The notes below the pieces were generated by a model. The model did not search any database, was not told the origin of the DNA, and was given only the letters and a program-made list of their open reading frames with translations. A stretch of DNA of 64,000 nt from Ciona savignyi (lineage: Eukaryota > Chordata > Ascidiacea > Phlebobranchia > Cionidae): the NCBI GenBank assembly GCA_000149265.1, contig CH002898.1:409604-473603 (forward strand). Direction: 5' to 3'. A program made the translations under genes and the position numbers. Numbering within the stretch: the stretch's first letter is position 1; each line of letters begins with the position of its first letter. Positions 26,346 to 35,418 of the stretch are shown here, one piece after another.

Positions 26346-26935
26346 CATGAAAGAAATAGGCTGTTCCCACCGCATAGTCTGATCTTTGATTGATGGCTGG
26401 TTTATTTAGAACTATAAATTGCTGGCAGTTACAGTTTACTGCCTCCTGTTCTAGTATTTCTTGGTTCTGTCTTCACTTCTATGATTTATGATATAAATTG
26501 CTAGGACTTATTATTCTAAAGTCATTTAAATACGAGACCTGTATACCTCAGCATTCAGCTTAGGTCCAGGATCGTGCAGGCCTGAATGAGCGCGCTTTAG
26601 GTAAGCTGTCACGCGCGTACATTGGTTCAGTTAGGCTATATGACAAGTGTTATGCTAAGTCTCCATAAAAAAACAAAAATACAACGCTCCTGCAGGCGCT
26701 TCTGTTACTAATTCACCTCTAAACTGGCACATGATTGTGTACAATGCATATAGGCACGAAATCTCAACAACGTCAGTGACGTAATACGGGAAATCCCCTA
26801 ACATAAAATGAAATGCATTTTTGCTCATAACTCTTTAACAAAAAAATATTGGAAGAAACTGATTTGATTTTTGAAATCAGCGTAGTTTTTTCCATTTATT
26901 AAGATATTCTTAAAAATTGACTTCAGGTTCCCCCT
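26346..26935. repeat. Right terminal inverted repeat of the Kolobok element
   Basis: About 590 bases, the inverted partner of 24575-25163. It ends CTTCAGGTTCCCCCT, followed by TTAA. Confidence 0.9.
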
Positions 26936-27429
26936 TTAATATAAAAGCGCGTAAGATTATTTACTGATTCTAGGAAGGGTTGGGTTTCTGGGATTACACT
27001 GGAAAACGGGTATGAGATTCTTACATATTTAAGGGAACACAAATTTATTTTACTCGTTTTTTTTTCTTCGTAACACTGGTGACAAACATGTTCAGTCATT
27101 GGGTAAAACGCGTTATCGAATCAGGTTAAAACTTTAAGAAATCTTAACTGGCATGCTTATAGTCTGCCTCGACTTTTAATTTTTCAAAAAAAACAAGGGG
27201 AATTTCCGCTATCGGGGAAATGTAAAAAGAGACCATTTTTAGCATTTTCGGCGTTATCTCCGATATCTCCGGATTATAATATTTACTACATTTTCTAAAT
27301 CTAGATATTTACAAAACGAATCAGAAACGCATAACTAGAATTTAAATTACCCAGTGCACCCCAGGAAATCCCACAAAATAGAATAGGCCTAACCAATCAT
27401 AAATTTTACTGCTTGTATAAATTTATGTC

Positions 27430-27717
27430 CGGCCGGTTAGTCTGGCGGTTAAATGCGTCGCCTTTAATCGAAAGTTTGCAGATGCGAAACCGGTGGCTAG
27501 CTAGACGCTTGTATCCTTGGGCAAGGCACTTTACGGACATTGCCTGAACCCAGTGAAATAATGGGTTCTACCCAATTGAAGAAACGTATCTATCATACAC
27601 AACACACTAAAACCCGGTAACCCGACGGTGGGCGCGAGGTGATTTGACGATTGCCGTGTGTTATCTCCCTTGGTTTTCCCATCCACGGGGATAAACATGA
27701 ATATCCTATCCTATCCT
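27430..27717 (+). mobile_element. Full-length tRNA-derived SINE (family 1)
   Basis: Begins GGCCGGTTAGTCTGGCGG (A-box-like) with AGTTTGCAGATGCGAAACCG (B-box-like). It runs through GGGCGCGAGGTGATTTGACG and ends ATGAATATCCTATCCTATCC. Confidence 0.87.
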
Positions 27718-27858
27718 AAATAAGATAGAAACACAAAACTAACATAAATAAATATAGAATTTAACAACCAACAAAAAGATACGTATGTTCTAAAACTAGC
27801 ACGATTGCCGTTTTGCAAATATTCGGCACCGGTTATTCGACACTAGCTGATATGATAC

Positions 27859-28158
27859 CGCCCGGTTGGCCTAGCGGTTAAGTGCGTCGCTTTTCAATCG
27901 CAAGGTTGCAGGTGCGAAACTGGTCGCTAGCTAATCGGATGTGTCATTAAACAAGGCACGTTACGGACATTGCCTGAACCCAGCGGATTAATGGGTTCTA
28001 CGCAATTGAAGTAACGCGTTTCTATCATATGCATACACACTGCAATAGCTAAGGTAACCCGACGATGGGCGCGAGGTGATCTGACGATTGCCCGTGTGTT
28101 AACTCCCTTGGTTTTTCCATTCACGGGGATAAACATGAATATCCTATCTTATCCTATA
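27859..28158 (+). mobile_element. Full-length tRNA-derived SINE (family 1)
   Basis: Same orientation as the copy 140 bases to its left. Head GCCCGGTTGGCCTAGCGG, B-box-like AAGGTTGCAGGTGCGAAAC, tail ATGAATATCCTATCTTATCC. The tandem same-strand pair could allow unequal recombination. Confidence 0.87.
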
Positions 28159-28399
28159 TTTTGAAATTGTTAAGGATTATTCACTTTATATTCTAGCAAA
28201 AGTTAATGCCTAAAAATCTGACATCTCGACAAATGATCTATAACTAAAATGTCATCTATATTTATTACTTTTATAAGGTCCGTCTTGTGTACCGAGACAT
28301 AGATTACAGCGAGATCATTTAAATAATATTTTTTATTTCTTTTTTTTTATGCAACAGACGTAAAATAATAAATGGGGATCTTGGATTTCTTTAATTTCC

Positions 28400-31300
28400 T
28401 TATGTGCAGAAGCCACATGACCTGGCGCAGTTGTTTTGCATGTAAGACACGAATATCCTCGTGCAGTATTGCGCTTGAACCCATTCAGCGCAGATGCTGT
28501 AACGTTATATAAATCGTAGGGTATTACGTCATAGTTAACAATATTGATATACTGAAGTAATAAAACAAGATATAATTACAAAATAAAACGTTATGCAAAC
28601 ATAAACATATACGTCATAATACCTAGCTTTATCCTGGCAACTTTCCGATTCCGCGGCAAGCACTAACCCTGGATTAATATCAGCATTAGTATCTTAAGTG
28701 ATTTTATAATAAACCTAGTGTCGTTACCATTGTTGCAGTGGCCACAGCTACTTGGGCAATTGTTACGCATGAATGTAGCGAAATCTCCTTGACAGTATCC
28801 GGATGTGACCCATGACGAGCAAGAACTGTGAAGTAATTTTCGGATTAGATGCTAAAACATTGAGGGTGGAAATGAATACAAAGCAAAACCTCCGCTTGTC
28901 GCTACAAGAAGATTGTGTGGTCGTTGTAGCGATTGTTGTTGTTGTGGTAGTTGTTGGTACAGTTGTAGTCGTTTCTGGGATGCGAAAAAAATATGTTTCC
29001 AGGTCTAAGGCCAATTGTAAATATAGGTAACAAAGTTTAGGGCTTGTAATAATGTCGAAAGATGTGTGCAGTGTTAGTGCATATGTATTCAATCTGTCTT
29101 ATTAAACACTACAACATCTCCCGAAGTCGGAATATCGGAGTTTAACTATGGTTTGCTGGTAAGACTCTCAGTGGTCGGCTAAGAGGTATTGCACGTCAAA
29201 CTAAAGGTCGAAAGTTTATGCAGAGAAACCACTTGCTTTCTTGTCGATTGTCTGCAAGTCACACTGCCCAAAATTTAGGTCAAAATAATAATTAACGAAA
29301 TGTTAATTTTGAAATAGTTCTGTTACCCTCCCCCTCGCCCTCTGTGGATTAGGTGTTCTGTCAAACAAGTTTTTTAATACCAAATTTTCCCACCCGCGGA
29401 AATAAACAGGGGCATGTCCAGAGACACAAACACAAGCCCTAAAACCATTGTTGAAATCAGACCTGGTACTCTGCGGTAGGCTACTGGTAAATAAATCAAA
29501 CCGTTGGGTAAGATTGGGTTGTGTTACCTGAAGTACATCTTCCACAACTCAGAGGGCAGTTTTCTCTCATGTAGTTGACGTAATTTCTTTGACAATACCC
29601 GAGTCTAGACCAATTAGCGCACAGTTGTCTAAAATAAAGAGACCAGGTTAGAGTATGGTTTTAACGCTTATTTCCTTAAATGGAACACCTAAGGCCGTGA
29701 CTTGCCCTTAATCGACAAAAGCGTCGGCGATTTGCAAACCGAAAGGTAGTATAATAGAAACCAGCATCTGGCTATAGGGCCGACATTGTTTAAACCCAGT
29801 GGATAAATAATGGGTTTTATCAAATTTCAAGGACCCTCTCAATTATACACAACACACTTGAATAGCCCAATAATAACCGCAGGTTTTTTCATAGATCAGT
29901 CAAAAGGACATTTCGAATCAACAATTACTGACCTGGATTTGTCTCGGCAAACTATATCCGTCCTTGTTCTCCTTGTTGCCACTGCTGCCCGGGAATCTGT
30001 TGTATACAACTTGTTAAGTTATCATGGTATTAAATCTTGTATTGTCACCTACCATCAGAAACCGAGGCCTGATCGATATAGTTAGTGCATTCATACTTCC
30101 GGTTTAGTTGCAAAAGATCGTTTGTCGAAAAATCGTGTCTTTGATATTGCACTGCTTCGCCCGATGCCCTATTGTGACATAATACTTAAATTAATATATA
30201 TCCGCTCACCGCAACACGAACAGAAGAAAGCAGTTTAATTAAGTTCAAATTATTAAATGATTTCCACATTGCAAAAAATGTATAACTCGGGATCCTGGTT
30301 TGTATATGTAGCAGAAACTGTTGCACACTTAAATTAATATTTCGTTTTACAATGTAATAACAAACAATTTCCGGTTACTTGTTAATAAGAGTAGGTCGAC
30401 CGTTCTTGGAGAAGAAATTTCCCCCGTACTGCATCACAGAATCAGGATCGTATCTCGATCCGAACGAATCCCAGCTTCGTCGGTCCATTTTATCAAAGTT
30501 AGCCGTGGCATCTACGTCACAGTGACGTGGTTATAAAGAGAAAAAACTACATTCTGACTAAAGTACCTGATTTGATGTTGGACCACATTACTCGAACATA
30601 CCGGTCACGATCTGCTCGAGATTGTTCGTGGAAGAAACCCAGCGCATGCATGAACTCATGGATTATGATGCCCTGCATGCTGTCGCAACCGGTGCCCAAC
30701 GTTATCTGGTCAGATGTAAACTTTTTAATAAACTTTATGCTCGGTAAGCATTTATACAGTAAAAACACATGAAAAAGTGAAATACATGACTCAATTTCAA
30801 TGTTTACGCAAAACAAATAAAAGATAAGACTAACGGTACAAGCCATATACACAAACCTACCGTTTGTTTTCCGCCAGTCATTCCGAGATCCGAACTGCAC
30901 CCTCGACCATCTTTAATCTCGATGTAATTTCTCTCACCACTTCTCGGTTGGATGCGGATGCAAGTAACTTCATTGTACCTCTGGATTGCTTGTCGGACCT
31001 TGCGGCGCTTCGCATCCCCTAGAAAATTGTGTTTAATTTGCGGTCTTTAAAGAGCCTATGAGAGACCAAATACTTTCAAGGCAAGTTTACAGCAAAAACT
31101 TAAAACCGATCCAGTGTGACATGAAGTAATTGCCTGTCTCTGTTGATTTTTTCTGCCTAATACGTTAACGCTACTCCCTATTTTTTTATATAACGGCTAT
31201 AATAGTGCGATCAGTTAGGTTAGTTATGCTTATTGTGTTTACCACATTAGGATAAAACCGAATAATTTTTATTTTGTCTTCGCAAACAAAGTTTCTGTGG

Positions 31301-32700
31301 CACACTGCGACTCGTGTAAACGTTCTCATTTCGGCAAATACACAACCGAATCAGGAACAAGCCAATAGTTTCTATTTTAACAAAATGCATTTTTCATACA
31401 ACCAAACCTGTCGTTATGCCCATCCCGCCGAGGATTACTATTCACTAAGGCCTAAGCAACCTACCTACACTACTGTGAAAGGTGTAGGGTAAAATGACTT
31501 CATCTCCAACTTTGGGCCACTTTCTTCCGAAGCTTTGACCAGTAGCCCCTCTCTTGACCACGTGACTACCGCGTCCATATTTACTAAGCATCCCAGCATA
31601 TTGTCTCTCTAAGTATAATGATTTGTTAGGTCAAGTAATTACAGTAGAATAGCAACACACCTCCTACTGTGATGTCACCCTCCATAACACCAGCATGAGC
31701 GCACGTGCACTGACACCCAGCGGAAGTTCGCACATAGCCAAGAATACAATCTTCAGCACATCCTTCCGGGGCAACTTTGCAATGAGTCAGCTCGTTTTCC
31801 AAGGATACGGTTGTCTCTGTAGGATCATACGTCATTATTTGACGTTTGACTAACGGTTAGAGACATACGTCATCAACGTACCTGCGAGTTCTCCGATTGT
31901 CTTTTCATCGACTGGAGGCGGTATATTGACTGTAAAATATATCTTGGGTAAAATTGCAACTCAGTTAGTACGGTCGTGTGGCCGAATGGTTAACGCGACG
32001 GATGCATATACCGATTTGCTTACAATAAAAGTGAACCTAGCAACCAGCATATCGTGGTTTTGAAACTAAGCCGGTTAAAAAAATAATAATAGCAACTGGG
32101 GTACGGTCATGCGGCCGATTGACTAACGCGACGGTTACATATACCGAATTTTGCAACGGGCCTATCATGGATCCGAAACTGAGTCCACTAAAAAATGCAA
32201 CACAAGTTGTACGGTCTTGAGGTCGACGGTTTAAGGCGACCGATACTCAAAAATTTGATAGAAACAAAAACGAGCCCCCCAAAATAATTGTTATTGGCGA
32301 ACACGAGCGTTTTCGGCCGTTTTATATACAGATAAGATACAAAAATCACCACATATCCGGTGGTTAGGAATTATATTTTAAATATAGATACAAGTTCAAA
32401 CAATTTACTTACCGCCAGGTGGCGCTAAATCCCCTGTTTCGATCGAGGCAATGTTTGCAATTGCTGGAATATAAATCGTTGTTTTAAAAATTATATTTTA
32501 TATAGCTACGTTGAATTAAGAAAGAGTACCCTACCATTTACTGAATTGTGTTTTTAACGTCATTGCTTAATATAAATTATAAAAACAAAGACTTTACTGT
32601 AAGATTTAATATAATTACTTTACAGTCATCAAATTACAGCGTAATACTTACCCTTGCTGAGATAACAAAGCAGAAAGAAGATACAGAAGTGACGAAACAT
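28400..32700 (-). CDS. Secreted astacin metalloprotease with antistasin-like and three ShKT domains
   Basis: Zinc endopeptidase of the M12A family. Fifteen minus-strand exons join in phase to 492 residues: 32700-32652, 32463-32413, 31929-31882, 31816-31661, 31608-31471, 31018-30861, 30705-30567, 30511-30379, 30168-30053, 29996-29933, 29628-29528, 28974-28890, 28825-28728, 28668-28623, 28496-28400. It opens with a signal peptide ([15 protein letters not shown]). An antistasin-like segment follows ([16 protein letters not shown] ... GCQCTC). The propeptide/mature junction is near KRGATG. The catalytic core has [25 protein letters not shown] and the zinc motif [19 protein letters not shown]. The Met-turn is SVMQY: the zinc-ligand Tyr is kept, but the usual His before it is Gln. 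Three ShKT domains end [16 protein letters not shown] and CARSCGFC; a Thr-rich linker separates the first two. Likely substrates are matrix or egg-coat proteins, by family analogy only. Confidence 0.92.
29780..29870 (+). mobile_element. SINE (family 1) middle fragment
   Basis: In an astacin intron. It keeps AACCCAGTGGATAAATAATGG, then TATACACAACACACTTGAAT, and no head or tail. Confidence 0.6.
31968..32290 (+). repeat. Three tandem tRNA-like repeat units (family 2)
   Basis: Units start near 31970, 32100 and 32208 with GTACGGTCGTGTGGCCGAAT, GTACGGTCATGCGGCCGATT and GTACGGTCTTGAGGTCGACG. Each is 100-130 bases. The GTGGCCGAATGGTTAACGCG word resembles the D-arm/A-box of Ser/Leu-type tRNAs, but no cloverleaf can be completed. 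They lie in an astacin intron. Related units occur in K2P introns at 56.1-58.4 kb. Confidence 0.65.
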
Positions 32701-33828
32701 CTTGTAGAAATGTACATTGGAGAGTTTTCCAAATGTTTTATACCAATAACATCGTGATGAAAATCATATACCGTGTATATTCATGAGATTGGTTCCACGG
32801 TATTCGTGATGATTGTGGTTCACATGTTGGTGTTAGGTGTTGTCTTATCGTACAATCATATCATACCGCGTACCGATAATTTTATTATTGTTTTGCGATG
32901 AGTAATGTGATAATCATAATATTTATAATGCAAAAAAGATGTATTTGAATGCTCGGTCATATACCAACAATAATTCAAAATGTACCCCTTCTTTAGCTTT
33001 TTTTTATTATGGGATTCAAATGGAATTAATAAAGCTTTCACTTGTTTGTCTTTGTATTGCTCGTGACAGGCATGTCGGGTTGCCAACTGACAAAAAGAGA
33101 TTTTAACTTTCAGTAATGCTCTGGCAGGCATGTTATTTGCATCGACTTTTCATTGTACAAAAACCTAGCACAGGATAATTTCAAACAGAATAAAATATTT
33201 ATGAAGAATACTCTTTCATATCCAATAATCCGCAGATGTTATAAGAATTCGATAAAACACAGTTTGACTCATAATAACCCAGTTTACCACGGCAAGTCCT
33301 TCATAATATAAAATCTCTTAGCATATATATATATTTGACTATTCTCACGTGTACGAAGCTGCCAAACACTGAACCCCACCCTTAATTTGCAGAGAATACT
33401 ATTGCAAACAAAAATGTTGCACCGACCTGTACCCATTTTTAACCGACTTCCGGGAAATCCCAAGAAACTGAATTTACCTTAAAGTTTAACGTACCATTTA
33501 AAATAAAATAAAATTATGGTAAAAACTTTTAGAGGTGGTGATAGATTAAAGACTCAGTGACAAATTTAGGGTAAATCATCACAGGGGAATTCCCGGCAAA
33601 CCATAACGTGCAAAAAAGGAAGACGGACTTGCGGTATATTCGGCACCAATAATCACCAGATACTAAACACTAATTAAACCTGTTATTAGTAGGATTTAAC
33701 GCATTATTAGGAAAGAAAATGTTCAATCGTTCGATATTGTTTTGTCGTATTATTCGAAGGAAATTGTTTATTCTTGGTCAAACATTTTTTAGCAAATTGG
33801 ATTGAATCTCCACAGAAGAATTACACCG

Positions 33829-34604
33829 TCAGCAATACAAACAACGCAGTCGTCTAATTATAGTGAGTATTGAGACGCCACACTCTCCAAATCGCACTAC
33901 TATAGGACTTTTAATCAGATTGAAAGTTTCAACACTTTTAAATACGATGTTACATTTTTTACAAATAGTGATGGTAAACACGTGGATGATACTATCTGTT
34001 ATTTATCGCTATTAATGTTACACTCTACACGTTTCTATACACGACATTTATGTTGATTTGTTGTGGCACATTCTCTCCTTATTGTGTCAATACCATGTGA
34101 CTACTTGCTTACGTGTAGCAAAAGCACACAATATCAGCCATGGTTTCGAACCAGTATCACAAGATCTACCACATGAATCGCTTGGGTATTTAGTAGTACA
34201 GCACGCTTCTCTGTTATCGCTTTGTTGCACAAGATTACAAATGTCGCTTAAACCCTTGCACGGGCGCCCAGAGGCTGGATATATATATCTACCCTAGATG
34301 TGATGACACAATTAATTTAAATTTTACCGCAGCGATGATTGATAATATTCAAACTCTTAAACAACATAGGAAACGCGTTTTAATAATAATAGAAACAAGT
34401 AAAACACGAAGGTCATGTAAACTCCATGTTAAAAAGAGAGTTTTTTTATAAATTAAGAAAAAACTAAAAAAATCGAATACTTCGATAAACCCACTTTGAA
34501 ACGAATCTAAACTCCCAAAATCCACAACGGAATGTATCCCCGAATTTGGAATCCACACTAACAGATTAACGGTGCTAAATTTAACTCTTACCGACAGCTG
34601 ACAT
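33829..34604 (-). CDS. Candidate small Cys-rich (ShK-like) protein
   Basis: The well-supported part is exon 34274-34113. Its minus-strand frame reads GRPCKGLSDICNLVQQ, then REACCTTKYP, then DSCGRSCDTG, a spacing reminiscent of ShKT domains. It is bounded by a good acceptor (ATATATCCAG) and donor (GTAAGC). Phase-compatible outer exons are 34604-34592 (M-S-A-V) and 33899-33829 (ending RRLRCLYC-TGA), giving 81 residues. The 4-residue first exon lacks a signal peptide, which an ShK protein should have, so the true first exon may lie elsewhere. It sits upstream of the ShKT-bearing astacin on the same strand and might be a duplicated relative or a broken remnant. Confidence 0.3.
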
Positions 34605-35400
34605 TGTCCAGGTGGTGACGTCACGGCCCAGATAAATCTAACAACTGAATCAAGCGTTCATGTCATGATAGTCGCTGTATTGGTTGGAGGTGTTGTGTCG
34701 TTTAGTGAGGACTGCAGATATTTACAGTTAAAACGCAGGAAATAAGGTTGTAACATTTAGTTAAAAGTTTAAAAATGTTGCATTATAGTGTTTTATAACT
34801 GGCAAATTTAAAGCATTTAATTGCAAAATATAACCAACAGATTTTTTGTAGAGATTCCCGGTAAAGATAATTTTATGTATTCGCTATAAAAATAACGCTT
34901 TAAATTGAATAATGACAGACGATTTTAATTTATTTATCACCAAAGTAGTCTTTAAATAAATTGGTATGGTAAGATCAAAGCACAAATCCAAAAAGTCTGA
35001 TAAAAATGGAATTCGCGGAGTGGAAATGGAATAAGGTAATGCCGCAACACTAAAACCAACCAATTTTGAAAGCTATAAATTGTATTTTTGTGTTGAAAGC
35101 GGCATCTTAACTTTTCCCTTAAATATGTCATACTTTAGCAAACAAGAACTTTCTGAAAAAATAAGAATTTTGACGTTGAGTTTGTAGAATTACTATTTTT
35201 ATAACATTCAATCAGGTTAGACTAAATTCAATTAAACTTATTTGAAATGTGACATAACTATCCTTAATTAAATCTAAAGGATCCCAACGGTATTTGTAAT
35301 CAGCTATCGAAATTGCGGCTCGACTGCTGCAATATAATTAAACTTTGGCTAATTGCACGTAGTATACATTTCGTCTGTCGATAGTTCTACGTCGTCATAG

Positions 35401-35410
35401 CTAAAAATAG
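35401..35410 (+). promoter_or_regulatory. Consensus MEF2 site at the myomesin start
   Basis: CTAAAAATAG is an exact match to the MEF2 consensus YTAWWWWTAR. It lies 8 bases before the myomesin ATG. Placement next to a sarcomere gene makes a muscle role plausible. It could also lie in the 5' UTR, depending on where transcription starts. Confidence 0.55.
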
Positions 35411-35418
35411 AAGCCATT

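Larger units (their letters stand above)
24575..26935 (+). mobile_element. Kolobok-type DNA transposon with ~590-base terminal inverted repeats
   Basis: The element is flanked on each side by TTAA (24571-24574 and 26936-26939), the target duplication typical of Kolobok. Ends read AGGGGAACTGAAGTCAATTT and its complement, AAATTGACTTCAGGTTCCCCCT. The left TIR runs to about 25163 and the right TIR from about 26346. They match nearly base for base, with small indels and substitutions, down to GGAACAGCCTATTTCTTTCA. The 1.2-kb core holds a plus-strand THAP-domain frame and a convergent minus-strand frame resembling the Cys-rich P2X7-tail-like domain seen in transposon-associated proteins. No DDE catalytic domain was recognised, so the copy is probably non-autonomous or mobilised in trans. 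The long similar TIRs suggest a fairly recent insertion. Confidence 0.85.
26940..28399. other. Intergenic repeat-rich stretch
   Basis: Holds two full-length SINEs in the same orientation and an AT-rich segment at about 27140-27300 (CATTTTCGGCGTTATCTCC). That segment resembles sequence at about 59650-59700 in a K2P intron and is probably an old dispersed repeat. The astacin 3' UTR should enter from the right (TTTATT at 28331-28336). No gene seen. Confidence 0.55.
32701..35418. other. Intergenic interval, astacin to myomesin
   Basis: Two divergent genes face outward from about 2.7 kb. It contains a possible small ShK-like gene (33829-34604, minus). A repeat-like stretch at 33400-33610 (CCCATTTTTAACCGACTTCC, AATCATCACAGGGGAATTCC) recalls the 53.6-54.5 kb repeat. 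ATGGTAAACACGTGGATGAT at about 33971 matches a word at 54.74 and 60.9 kb. Otherwise it is AT-rich and featureless until the myomesin promoter. Confidence 0.5.

Noticed and set aside
28812..29030. Plus-strand valine-rich open frame
   Set aside because: It is the antisense of the Thr-rich linker exon of the astacin gene; the low-complexity repeat keeps the opposite strand open.
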